Assembly: GCA_046734335.1 (NCBI GenBank)
Contig: JBKPRA010000056.1
Span: forward strand, 13,047-77,046
Source: DATBLE01 sp046734335
GTDB lineage: Bacteria > Actinomycetota > Thermoleophilia > Gaiellales > Gaiellaceae
Length of the DNA: 64,000 nucleotides
Reading direction: 5' to 3'
Under the pieces are notes generated by a model, which saw nothing but the letters and a program-made list of their open reading frames with translations, was not told where the DNA came from and did no database searches. Positions 47,211 through 56,600 of the stretch are shown piece by piece; the first letter of the stretch is position 1; each line of letters begins with the position of its first letter. Made by a program: the position numbers and the translations under genes.

Positions 47211-48306
47211 TCTCGTAGGCATGGAACGCGACCCAGACGGCGGTGATCAGCGCCAGGGCGCCCAGCGACGGCACGGCCAGTGCGACCGGGAGCACCGCCA
47301 GGCACGCGGCGGCTGTGACGATGCGGCCGCGGCCGAGGGTCCGTGAGATGCGCAGCCTCAGCGCGACGAAGGCGAGGAGGTAGACGGCCGGACCGACGCA
47401 GAGGGCGACCGCCGGAATCGTGTCGAGCTCCCGTCCGACATGCGCGAGGGTCACCTTCATCGCGAAGGCGAAAAGGACGATCCCGGCGACCATCGGGAAG
47501 TGAAGGTACGAGTAGACGTCACGGGCGAAAGCGACCCGATCCGTTCCCTGCCGCTCGGCGAGCAGCTGCTGTGCGCGGATCGGGAAGAAGTCGAAGTAGG
47601 CGAGCCAGAACGAGGTGGCGACGACCAGGCCGAGCAGTGCGGCGACGACGACCCCGGAGTCGAGGTCGGTACTTCGTGCGCCGACGCCGATCGCGACCAG
47701 CGACTCGCCGATGGCGATGATCACGATCAACCCGTGACGCTCGACGAAGTGAGCCGGCGCCAGCCGCCAGCCGCCGATACCGCCGAAAAGCGGGCCGATG
47801 AATCCGACCGTCAGGGCGGCGATCCAGATCACCGACTTGGCGGGGTCGTCCACGAACCCGGCGGCGAGGATCAGCGACGCGCCGACCAGACTGGCCGGAG
47901 CCAGACGCAGGATCGCCGTGAACAGTTCGGGTTCGGACCGCGACGAGAGCGCGTACAGCGCAAGGTGCATGACGGCGACGATCAGAAACGCCACGCCGAA
48001 GACGACACCGTGATTGCCGAACGCCTCCGGCACTGCGAGCGCTGCGACGAACATCGCTGCCATTGCCGCCAGGATCGCGGCGAGCACCCCGTCCTCGCCC
48101 GCATCGACCGAATTCGTCAGCCAGGCGTACGATGCCCACGCCCACCAGGTTGCAGCGAGGATGAGCAACCCATGCCCCAGGCCCGTCCAGGTCGACTCCT
48201 CCGAGAACACGACCGTCACCTGTGTGAAGGCGAAGACGAAGACGAGATCGAAGAACAGCTCGAGCGGCGTGATCCGGTGCTCGAGCTCGACGGCCTGCTC
48301 GCTCAC
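47161..48306 (-). CDS. ltrA: Low temperature requirement protein A family membrane protein
   Basis: This 381-residue integral membrane protein has about 11 spans. The start ITPLELFFDLVFVFAFTQVT is the signature of LtrA, followed by WWAWASYAWLTNSVD and later HFVERHGLIVIIAIGESLVAIG and YSYLHFPMVAGIVLFAFAMK. LtrA was named from Listeria growth at low temperature; its molecular function is not known. The gene ends within the TOPRIM gene on the other strand. Confidence 0.92.
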   Translation of the reverse strand: MSEQAVELEHRITPLELFFDLVFVFAFTQVTVVFSEESTWTGLGHGLLILAATWWAWASYAWLTNSVDAGEDGVLAAILAAMAAMFVAALAVPEAFGNHGVVFGVAFLIVAVMHLALYALSSRSEPELFTAILRLAPASLVGASLILAAGFVDDPAKSVIWIAALTVGFIGPLFGGIGGWRLAPAHFVERHGLIVIIAIGESLVAIGVGARSTDLDSGVVVAALLGLVVATSFWLAYFDFFPIRAQQLLAERQGTDRVAFARDVYSYLHFPMVAGIVLFAFAMKVTLAHVGRELDTIPAVALCVGPAVYLLAFVALRLRISRTLGRGRIVTAAACLAVLPVALAVPSLGALALITAVWVAFHAYEIIWWREARAEARALRD

Positions 48307-48425
48307 CGGCCGAGGCTAACGCGCGCGGGCCCGATATGAGATGCTGATGTCGCTGACGGATCTGCTCTTGGCGCCATCACAGTGGCGCAGCACACGTTCG
48401 TGCAGGCAGAAGGGGGCTTGGTGTC

Positions 48426-48863
48426 ATGTCGATGAGCACACGCGAGGCGTTCCAACGGGGGACGGACACCTTCAATGCGCACGACATCGATGGGTTCGCC
48501 GAGGTGCTCGCAGACGATGTCGTCTTCGAGGCTCCCGGCGGGATGCGGGGTGAGGGCAGGGAGGCGTGCGCTGCGTTCTTCGCGAGCTGGTTCGCCGCTT
48601 TCTCGGACGCGCACGTCGACATCGAGAGCGTGCACATCGTGGACGACGTCGCCGTCGAGGAGGGGACCTTCAATGGCACGCACGACGGCACGCTGCAAAC
48701 CCCCGCAGGCGACATCCCGCCGACGGGCCGCCCGGTCGAGATCGACTACATCCAGGTTCTCCGCTTCCGCGACGGAAAGCACACCTCCTTCAACCTGATG
48801 TTCGACCGGCTCCTCATGCTCGAGCAGCTCGGGCTCGTCCCCGCACCGGCTGCCGACGGCTGA
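48426..48863 (+). CDS. SnoaL-like ester cyclase family protein
   Basis: The predicted protein is 145 residues from ATG 48426. The pattern REAFQRGTDTFNAHDIDGFAEVLADDVVFEAPGGMRGEGREACAAFF matches the SnoaL-like NTF2 fold. IEIDYIQVLRFRDGKHTSFNLMFDRLLMLEQLGL near the end is typical too. Most members are small cyclases or isomerases of unknown substrate. It stands alone between ltrA and the GFA gene. Confidence 0.85.
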   Translation: MSMSTREAFQRGTDTFNAHDIDGFAEVLADDVVFEAPGGMRGEGREACAAFFASWFAAFSDAHVDIESVHIVDDVAVEEGTFNGTHDGTLQTPAGDIPPTGRPVEIDYIQVLRFRDGKHTSFNLMFDRLLMLEQLGLVPAPAADG

Positions 48864-48926
48864 GCCGCGCCGACCAGTGGGCACGGCCGGGAGGCCGCCC
48901 TGCCGGTCCGGCTAGGTTTCGAGGCG

Positions 48927-49604
48927 ATGGCCACCCGTGCAGCCGCGTGCCACTGCGGGCAGCTCGAGCTCGACGTGACCGGCGAGCCGTTCGCCGTCTC
49001 GATCTGCCACTGCCTCGACTGCCAGCGCCGCACCGGGAGCGCGTTCGGGATGCAGGCGGGCTTCAAGGCCGACCAGGTGAGCGTCACCGGTCGGTACGAC
49101 GACTTCACGAGGATCTCCGACGAGTCCGACCGCAAGGCGCATGTCTTCCATTTCTGCCCGGACTGCGGCTCGCAGGTCTTCTACACGGAGCCCGACGAGC
49201 CGGACCTGATCGTCGTCTCAGTCGGCTCCTTCGCGGACCCGTCGTTCCCGCCGCCGACGCGATCGGGCTACGAGTCTCGCCGCCATCGGTGGGTGGGGTT
49301 GTCCGACTCGATCGAGCGCGAGGCGCCGGAGCTCTGGGATCCCGCACGGCCCCTGTACGAAGCCGGCGAGTACGGCGAGGCTGCGGACCTTGGCTGCGAG
49401 CTGATCGACGCGCATCCCGACCAAGGGTTTCTCTACTACAACACGGCGTGCTGCGAAAGCCTCGCCGGCCGCACCGCCGACGCCGTCGAGCACCTCCGCC
49501 AGGTGATCGACATGTGGGAAGGCGCCCGGGAAATGGCGAAGCAGGATTCCGACTTCGACCCGATCCGCGACGACTTGGCATTCCGCGAGCTGATCGGAAC
49601 CTAG
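48927..49604 (+). CDS. GFA/CENP-V zinc domain fused to a TPR-like C-terminal domain
   Basis: The predicted protein is 225 residues from ATG 48927. The first ~125 residues form a GFA domain with its zinc cysteines: C8-x-C10, C27-x-C29-xx-C32 (ISICHCLDCQRRTGSAFG) and C77-xx-C80 (FCPDCGSQVFY). GFA domains bind glutathione or small thiols. The last ~90 residues (ARPLYEAGEYGEAADLGCELIDAHPDQGFLYYNTACCESLAGRTADAVEHLRQVIDM) read as TPR-like helices. This fusion is not common in my experience. It shares its CTAG stop with the convergent acetyltransferase gene. Confidence 0.8.
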   Translation: MATRAAACHCGQLELDVTGEPFAVSICHCLDCQRRTGSAFGMQAGFKADQVSVTGRYDDFTRISDESDRKAHVFHFCPDCGSQVFYTEPDEPDLIVVSVGSFADPSFPPPTRSGYESRRHRWVGLSDSIEREAPELWDPARPLYEAGEYGEAADLGCELIDAHPDQGFLYYNTACCESLAGRTADAVEHLRQVIDMWEGAREMAKQDSDFDPIRDDLAFRELIGT

Positions 49605-50203
49605 AAGTCGATCCGCATCACGATCCGGCGCTTGGTCGGCCGGTGGACCTCGACGAATCCGGCTGCGGCAAAGATGCTGCGGCTGCCGACGTGGATCTCG
49701 TCCCAGGCGATCTTCTGGCCGGGCGTCGTGAGCAGCGGGTACGCCTCGAGTGCGCGGGCGCCACGACCACGCGCGTGGTCGACGGCTGCCCGCGCAAGCG
49801 CATGGGCCACCCCGCGGCCGCGGTACCCGGCACGGACGAAGACGCACGTGACTGCCCAGACCGTGTCGTCGCTCTTGTCCTCCGACCTACCCTCCCAGGG
49901 CACCCGGTTGTTGCGCACGAGTCCGCCGTAGGCCGGCCGCGGCTCGACCGCGCACCAGCCGACGGGCTCGCCGTCGAGGTAGGCGACGAGGCCGCTGGTC
50001 GTGTCCGAGTCCGGGCGACCGCAGGCGGTCTGCTCGCGCAGCCGGCGGGTGCGCTCCTCGACCGGGAACTTCGAGAATGCCTCCCGAGGCCGCAGCTTGT
50101 ACCGCTGGCACTGACAGTACGCCGCCGCTCCGCGCACGCCGAAGACGGCCTGGAGATCACCGCAACGCACCTCGCTGGCGGGGACGATCCTGGCGTCGTC
50201 CAT
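49601..50203 (-). CDS. GNAT family acetyltransferase
   Basis: The predicted protein is 200 residues from the ATG complementary to 50201-50203. The frame extends to 50272, but this internal ATG leaves a proper divergent gap. The acetyl-CoA loop is VTCVFVRAGYRGRGVAHALARAAVD. The N-terminal half has QRYKLRPREAFSKFPVEERTRRLREQT and GWCAVEPRPAYGGLVRNNRVP, typical of the GNAT group next to VOC and GFA proteins in actinobacteria. The substrate is unknown. The stop overlaps that of the GFA-TPR gene. Confidence 0.85.
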   Translation of the reverse strand: MDDARIVPASEVRCGDLQAVFGVRGAAAYCQCQRYKLRPREAFSKFPVEERTRRLREQTACGRPDSDTTSGLVAYLDGEPVGWCAVEPRPAYGGLVRNNRVPWEGRSEDKSDDTVWAVTCVFVRAGYRGRGVAHALARAAVDHARGRGARALEAYPLLTTPGQKIAWDEIHVGSRSIFAAAGFVEVHRPTKRRIVMRIDF

Positions 50204-50252
50204 GCGGGCACCGTACTCGACGCCGCCGAGCCCGACCTGCGAGACTGAGCGC

Positions 50253-51080
50253 GTGCCCGGGAACGGTCGCACGATCGTCTTCCTCTCCGACTTCGGCTAC
50301 CGGAACGAGTGGGTGGGGATCTGCCATGCCGTGATGAACCGGATCGCACCGGAGAGTTCGATCGTCGATCTCTCCCACGGCGTTCCGCCGCTCGATGTTC
50401 GCAACGGCGCACTGCTGCTCGTCGACTCGTTGCCCTACCTGGCGGCCGATGCGGTGCTGCTGGCGATCGTCGATCCGAGTGTAGGACGCGACCGCGACCT
50501 GGCCTTCGAGGCGAACGACGGGCGGCTCGTGGTCGGTCCCGACAACGGGTTGCTCGCGCCAGCCGCCGCGGCGCTCGGCGGAGTGGCGCGGGCGGTGGAG
50601 ATCACCTCGCCCGACGTCGTGTTGAACCCGATCTCGCCCTCGTTCCACGCACGGGACGTGCTCGCGCCCGCCGCTGCCCATCTCGCTTCGGGCGCCGCGC
50701 TCGACGAGTTCGGGCCCGCGGTCGACCCGGCGTCGCTCGCGCAGATGGCGATCCCCGAGCCGACGGTCGAGCACGGAAAGATCGAGTGCGAGGTGCTCGA
50801 CCTCAACCGCTTCGGCAACGTGCTGCTCAACGTCCGTGCAGCCGACCTCGCCGCGTCGGGCCTCGGCGAGGACGGCGCGGTCCAGATCGACGCGACCTCA
50901 GGATCCGCCCGGGCCGAGCGCGTCTCGACCTACGCCGACGTCGAGTCCGGCGAATGGGGCCTGATCGTCGATCCGCGCGGCTGGGCGCTGGTCATCCGCG
51001 GCAACCCGGCCAACGCGGCCGAGGGCCTCGGCGGCGTCGGTCCCGGCGACCCCGTGTGGCTGACGACGCCCCGCGACTAG
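50253..51080 (+). CDS. SAM hydroxide adenosyltransferase (DUF62)
   Basis: The predicted protein is 275 residues from GTG 50253. The family motifs are present: TIVFLSDFGYRNEWVGICHAVM with the first catalytic Asp, LLAIVDPSVGRDRDLA with the second, and LDLNRFGNVLLNV with the Asn of the third. These enzymes hydrolyse SAM to adenosine and methionine and share the fluorinase/chlorinase fold. The chlorinase-specific loop is absent as far as I can tell. Why cells destroy SAM this way is not settled. It adds to the SAM-related genes in the window. Confidence 0.9.
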   Translation: MPGNGRTIVFLSDFGYRNEWVGICHAVMNRIAPESSIVDLSHGVPPLDVRNGALLLVDSLPYLAADAVLLAIVDPSVGRDRDLAFEANDGRLVVGPDNGLLAPAAAALGGVARAVEITSPDVVLNPISPSFHARDVLAPAAAHLASGAALDEFGPAVDPASLAQMAIPEPTVEHGKIECEVLDLNRFGNVLLNVRAADLAASGLGEDGAVQIDATSGSARAERVSTYADVESGEWGLIVDPRGWALVIRGNPANAAEGLGGVGPGDPVWLTTPRD

Positions 51081-51087
51081 ACGGAGC

Positions 51088-51522
51088 TCACCAGGGGGCG
51101 ACCGTCACGCCGCCCCATTCCTCGGGCTCGACGTCGCGCACCGTCTGCGTGAGCTCCCAGCGGTGGCCGGCGAGGTCCTCGACAACGCCGGAGCGCTCGC
51201 CGTACTCGTGCGTCGTCAGAGCCTCGACGACACGAGCGCCGGCGGCCTGCGCGTGGGAGAACGTCGCGTCGACGTCGGGAACGCGCACCTTGATCAGATG
51301 GGTGACGCCGTCGCCGCTCGGCGCTCGGCGATTCGACCCGCTGTCGGTGACGACGACGGCACCGTCCGACCCGACGCGCAACTGAGCGCGGTGCGCGTCG
51401 CCGATCCGGACCCGCTCCTCGAACCCGAACGCCGACTCCAGCCACGCCACCGCTGCGCGCACGTCGGGATACGTGAGCACGGGTGTGACGGTGACGGGCG
51501 GCGCCGAGCGATTCGTGAGCAT
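51088..51522 (-). CDS. VOC family protein (glyoxalase/PhnB-like)
   Basis: The predicted protein is 144 residues from the ATG complementary to 51520-51522. It has the VOC fold pattern VTPVLTYPDVRAAVAWLESAFGFEERVRIG, HLIKVRVPDVDATFSHAQAAGARVVEAL, and GVVEDLAGHRWELTQTV near the end. It may bind a metal and act in resistance or degradation of a small molecule. It is convergent with the SAM hydroxide adenosyltransferase, with seven bases between their stops. The intact protein differs from the broken VOC gene at 38865. Confidence 0.85.
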   Translation of the reverse strand: MLTNRSAPPVTVTPVLTYPDVRAAVAWLESAFGFEERVRIGDAHRAQLRVGSDGAVVVTDSGSNRRAPSGDGVTHLIKVRVPDVDATFSHAQAAGARVVEALTTHEYGERSGVVEDLAGHRWELTQTVRDVEPEEWGGVTVAPW

Positions 51523-51536
51523 GCCGAGACCGTAGC

Positions 51537-52580
51537 TCAGTGCACGGTGTCGTCGAGCCAGCGCAGGATCGGTTCGAGCACCTCGCGGTTGTTCCGCTCC
51601 ATCAGCATCAGGTGCCCGTTGCCGTGAATGCCGTGCTCGGCCAGCACGATCCGGTCGACCCGGCACCCGGCCTGCTCGAGGAAGGCCGCGGTGGCGGGGC
51701 AGGAGTAGGCGAAGAAGGAGGCCTCGGCCTCGAGAATCGCGATGGGGATCCCGGCGAGCGCCGGGAGCTTCCGCGCCGGTTCCGCCTGGAGCGTCCAGTC
51801 GCCCACCTGCGCCTGCTCCAGCTCGTCGGGAGACGCCGCTGGAGGATCGAACGTCATCGGCGACGCCGTGAGGCCCCAGTCGAGCGAGACGCCGAGGTTG
51901 GGATCGACCATGAACGGCGGCCCGATCGGCTCCAGCGCGACGATCGCCTTGACCAGGGACGGGCGCGCGTCGGCGGTGAGCCAGCCCATCGGGGCACCGG
52001 CGGAGGCGGATATGAGGATCGCCGGCCCGATCTCGTCGAGGAGGGCCGCACCGTGTTCCCGCTCCATGGCGTTGGCGGCGGCGAAGTCCGCGGGCAGCCA
52101 GCCGGCCCCGGCGGCGAACTGGTGGACGTTCGGGTCGTCAGGAGTGCCGCTTCCCGGCCACTGGGTGTGGAGATGTGCGCTCGGGTGCGCCATCGGCCCG
52201 TCCGCGGAGTTCGTCATCAGGGCGGAGACCAGCTCGTACGGGAACAGGCTGCCCAGCGGCCCGAGCACGTCAGGGTGGAACGGGGCGCGGCCGTGGCCGG
52301 GCCTGTCGACGACGTACACGGCGTAGCCGGCCTGGACGAGGAACGTCGCCCAGCCGGGACGGCCGTCGGGCGTGCCGAGGTAGTCGGTGCTCTGTCCGCC
52401 GCCGCCGTGGATGCACACGATCGGGTACGGCTTCGTCACGGTCTCGGGCGCCTCCCACTGGACGAAGATCTGGCCGCGCGGAACAGTCCCCTGCGGCAGG
52501 GAGACGGTGTCGCCGATCACCCAGAAGAAGCCGCGGCGGGAGGTGACGACCTCGCCCTGGAGATGCGGTGGTCCGCTCAA
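51537..52580 (-). CDS. Alpha/beta hydrolase
   Basis: The predicted protein is 347 residues from TTG 52580; a TTG at 52601, overlapping the upstream stop, is also possible. Fold motifs are visible. IVCIHGGGGQSTDY is the oxyanion loop, AVYVVDRPGHGRAP follows, and ILISASAGAPMGWL is the nucleophile elbow with Ser in SASAG. EHGIHGNGHLMLMERNN holds the catalytic His. It resembles secreted or cytosolic esterases acting on small ester or lactone substrates. It follows a luciferase-like monooxygenase gene closely, so the two may form a degradative pair. Confidence 0.8.
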   Translation of the reverse strand: MSGPPHLQGEVVTSRRGFFWVIGDTVSLPQGTVPRGQIFVQWEAPETVTKPYPIVCIHGGGGQSTDYLGTPDGRPGWATFLVQAGYAVYVVDRPGHGRAPFHPDVLGPLGSLFPYELVSALMTNSADGPMAHPSAHLHTQWPGSGTPDDPNVHQFAAGAGWLPADFAAANAMEREHGAALLDEIGPAILISASAGAPMGWLTADARPSLVKAIVALEPIGPPFMVDPNLGVSLDWGLTASPMTFDPPAASPDELEQAQVGDWTLQAEPARKLPALAGIPIAILEAEASFFAYSCPATAAFLEQAGCRVDRIVLAEHGIHGNGHLMLMERNNREVLEPILRWLDDTVH

Positions 52581-52590
52581 CGCAGCTGCT

Positions 52591-53649
52591 CTAGGCCGCA
52601 AGGGACGCTTTCTCGAGCTGCGGCTTCACCTCGGCCGCGAAGAGCTCGAAGGTGCGCCTCGCCTCCTCGAACGTCATGTCCCCGGTCGGGATCTGGAGGT
52701 TCACATGCCCGACCAGCCCCGGCTCGAGCATCGCGGCGAAGCGCTCGGCGATCTGTTCGGCGGTGCCCGAACCGGCCGCAACCGCCGGCTCGGCGTGCGC
52801 GAGAATGGCACGCAGAGGCGCGATCGCCTTTTCGCAGTCCTCGGGCGACATGATCAGACGGTCGTTCTCGTGCACCGCCTCGGTCCGTCGGACGAGGCCG
52901 TCCATCGCCCGGCGGCCGACGTCGAGCGCTTCCTGCTCGGTCGGGGCGATGGCCACGATCATCGTGCAGCCGACCCGCGGCCGGGAGTCGGGCCCGTCGA
53001 ATCGGACCGGGTCGCCCTTGTGGTCGTTCCACGCCTCGACGTAGGTGTCGTAGGCCTGCTGGTCGATCGGGCCGGGCCACATCAGGCTCATGCCGTAACG
53101 GCCTGCCGTCGCGGGGTTCCCCGGATACCAGAACGGGATCGGGTCCTGGACGGGCGTCGTCGCGAGCGGCGCGGTCGGGAAATCGTGGTAGGCGCTGCCC
53201 TCGCTCGAGATCTCGCCGGTGGCAAGCGCGCGGCAGATGATCCCGAGCGTGTCCTCGAACCGCTCCTTCCGCTCCCGCCAGTCGCTGCCGAACCAGGCGT
53301 GCTCGATCGGGGCTGCGCCGCTGCCGACACCGAAATCGAGCCTGCCGCCTGTGAGCTGGTCGGCCACGCACATGTCCTCGAGGATCCGGACCGGATGGTG
53401 GAACGGGAGCAGCTTCACCATCGGGCCGAGGCGGATCCTGGTCGTCACCTGCGAGGCGGCGGCGATGAACACCTCCTGATTGGGTGCCAGGCACAGCCCC
53501 GAGCCGTGGTGCTCGGCCAGGTGGAAGCTCTCGAACCCGGCCTCGTCGGCGAGCCGGATCAGCTCCAGCCGGTCCTGGAACAGCCGCTCCGTCGGCGTTC
53601 CCGGGAGCTCCTCGATGTGGTCGAAGATGCCGAACGTCGGTGTGGCCAT
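52591..53649 (-). CDS. LLM-class flavin-dependent oxidoreductase
   Basis: The predicted protein is 352 residues from the ATG complementary to 53647-53649. The bacterial luciferase-like fold is recognised by TPTFGIFDHIEELPG, FESFHLAEHHGSGLCLAPNQEVFIAAAS, IRLGPMVKLLPFHHPVRILEDMCVADQLTGGRLDFGVG, and PFWYPGNPATAGRYG. These enzymes use reduced FMN or F420 to oxidise organic substrates. The actinobacterial setting makes F420 possible. The alpha/beta hydrolase gene follows on the same strand. Confidence 0.9.
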   Translation of the reverse strand: MATPTFGIFDHIEELPGTPTERLFQDRLELIRLADEAGFESFHLAEHHGSGLCLAPNQEVFIAAASQVTTRIRLGPMVKLLPFHHPVRILEDMCVADQLTGGRLDFGVGSGAAPIEHAWFGSDWRERKERFEDTLGIICRALATGEISSEGSAYHDFPTAPLATTPVQDPIPFWYPGNPATAGRYGMSLMWPGPIDQQAYDTYVEAWNDHKGDPVRFDGPDSRPRVGCTMIVAIAPTEQEALDVGRRAMDGLVRRTEAVHENDRLIMSPEDCEKAIAPLRAILAHAEPAVAAGSGTAEQIAERFAAMLEPGLVGHVNLQIPTGDMTFEEARRTFELFAAEVKPQLEKASLAA

Positions 53650-53681
53650 GAGCAAACCCTACGTCCGCCGTCGCGCGGTAT

Positions 53682-56600
53682 CTAGCTCTTCAGACAGAGC
53701 GCCGCCAGGTCGACGCCTGCGTACTCTGGCTGGTGGACGATGCAGCCCAGGCGCCGGGACACGAGCTCCGGGATAGCGGTTTGCATGTAGACGACGATCA
53801 GCGAGTCTCGCTCGATCGCTCGTGCAAGCGCGGCGGAGGCTCGTTCGCGTTCGGGTGACCGGAGCGTGGCGATCCGCCGGACCTCGTCGGAGTACCTCGG
53901 CAGCAACGACAGCTGCTGGAGATACGCGCCCGGGTCGGCCGAGTTGACGCTCAGGCCGCCCCAGATCAGATCCGCGCGATCGGCCTTGTCGGGCTCGAGG
54001 CCCTTCGCCTGGTCGATGGCGACGAACCTCGTGCCGATCCCGATCGCAGCGAGCTGTCGTCGCAGCTCCCTGTTGAAGGCGTCCGTGTAACCGGGGTCGA
54101 CCCAGGTGTAGACGACGGCGGTTCCCTTGTTGCCGGCGGCGAGCCTGCGCGCGATCCGGAGATCGCCGCGAGGCGGATAGAGCGGCGTCTCCTGGTACCC
54201 GCGGATCCCGGCGGCGAGCAGCCGCGTCGCAGGGAGCCCGCCCAACGCGTCAACCAGGGCCAGACGGTCGAGAGCGTATTGAACGGCGCGGCGCATCCGG
54301 GCGCTCGCGAAGAGCGGCCGCTTGGAGCCGAAGGCGAAGTACTGGACTCCGAGGTACGGGGTGAGCCGGTAGCGATCGCCGGCCGTGCGCGCCGCCTGCG
54401 TGCTCGGCAAGAGCGTTGCGTTCTGCGACTCGAGGAAGTAGTCGAGTGTGCCGGACTCGATTCGCGTCGCGGCCGTGGCCGGAGCGACGGCGAACTCGAC
54501 GACGATCGCATCGAGGCGCTGCGGGCGGGATCCTCCATAGTGGGGGTTTCGCTTCAGCACGGCGACCGAGTCCGTGAGCGTCGCGAGGTAGTACGGCCCG
54601 GCGGAAGGCACGGGCTTCTCGAGGCCGCCTTCGACGACCGGAGTGTCGACCGGAACGGCGCAGGAAAACCCGGCGATGAGCCAGGGCAGATCCGGCTCCG
54701 GTTTACGGAACCGAAGCACGAGCTCGTCGTCGCGAGCCACGACACCGGAGATGTGGGCAGTCTCGCCAGCGTAGAACTGCTGCGCGCCGACGACGTTGTC
54801 CAGGGCACCGGAAAGCTGGTCGCCGAAGAGCCTCGTCAGCTTGACCGAGCGTTCGATCGCATCGCGGAACGACTCCGCGGTCACCGCCTCGTTCGACGGC
54901 GGCGAGAATCGAAAGCCCTTCCGGATCGCGAAGGTATAGCGTCGGCCACCGTCGGAGACCTCCGGGAGGGCTCTCGCGACTTCCGGGACGAGGGTCCTGC
55001 CGGCGCCGCCCTCCTGGTCGGGGTAGTTCAGGAGCCGAGCGCACGTCGCATAGTGGAACATCTGCTGCCACGCGTCCCAGGTCGGACCGGCGAACGCGGG
55101 CTCGACCGGCGCGCCGCTGTCGAACAGCTTGGACCCCTTGTGTCCGATCCACGCGACGCGGCCGCTCAGACCGGCAGTGACGTCCCCGACGCTTTGCCGG
55201 ACGCCGGCGGCGATCAGGCCGTTGTCGGCGGCGACGCTCGTCACGGAATGGCCCAGTTCGTACTCGCGGACTGCATCCGTCGTCGGATCGATGCCGACGG
55301 CCCTTCCCCGGTCGCCGAGTGACGCCCAGAGCGCGCCGTCGCCGTACGAGAGGCTCTCGACCGGGGCATGGAGCTCGATCGTCCGCAGGATCCGCCCGCT
55401 CGTGGTCAGCTTCCAGACGACCCCCTGTGGGTTCGACGCCGCCCACACGTACCCGCCGCCCCCCGCGACGCAGCAGAGGTCTGACTGGAGCTCGCGCCTG
55501 AACACGACCTCGTTCGTGCGCGGGTCGATCTTCCGCAGCTCTCCGGATGGCGTGCTGGCCACCCAGAGCGCGCCCTCGGCGAAGGTGACGTGGTCGACGT
55601 CGCCCGCGAGGATCGAGAAGCGCTTCTGCACACGTCCCGTCTCCGGGTCGAGCCGCTCGACCCAGGCACCCGGGTTGAACGCCCCGTGGCCGACCCAGAC
55701 CGAGCCCGCGCCGGCAGCGACCTCGCCCACCTGATCGGTCACGACCCCCTCTGTCGGGAGCGGAAAGCGGTCGACCACCTCGTTCACGGCCGGGTCGATC
55801 CGAAGCAGCGTCGGCGAGGTTCTGCCCGTCACCCAGACCGAGCCGTCGCCGACGGCCAGCCCGCTCGGCTCGACTCCGAGCCCGAGCCTGGCGATCTCCT
55901 TGCCGGTGGCCGGATCGACACGGCTCAGCTCGCCCGTCGACGAGATGCTCCAGAGGGCGCCGTCGCCGTACGCGACCCGCACCGTGTCGCGGACGGTTGC
56001 CGTCCGCACGAGCTTCCCGCTGCCCGCGTCCACGAAGACGTCGGAATCGGGCGCGGCGAGAGCGTGTGCGCCCTCGGTGGAGCCCTGGGTGAGGCCCACG
56101 ACGAGCGCCACGGCAGCGGCTGCAAGCACGAGCGCCCCCGTGCCGACGAGCAGGCCGCGACGCCGGCTCGGCGTGCGGCCGCGCGGGGGGAGGTCGAGCG
56201 CCGGATCCTGCCGCAGGACCGCCTGCTCGAGTTCGCGCAGCGCCTGGCCGGGCTCGATTCCCAGCTCGTCCACGAGGCGGTTGCGCGTGTCCGAATACAC
56301 CCGCAGCGCTTCCGCCTGTCGCCCAGCGCGGTAGAGCGCGAGCATCAGCTGCCCCCGCAGCCGCTCCCGCAGAGGGTGTCTCGCGGTCAGGGCCTCGAGC
56401 TCCGCGATCAGCGGGTCATGCCGGCCGAGGGCCAGCTCGGCGTCGATCCGCTCCTCGGTCGCCACGAGTCGGAGCTCTTCGAGCCGTTCGGCGTCGGCGC
56501 GCGCGAAGTCCTCGTAGGCGACCTCCGCCAGCGCCTGCCCGCGCCAGAGCGCGAGGGCGGGCTCGAGTGACCGCAGTCCGTCGGCGGGGTCGCCGGCGGC

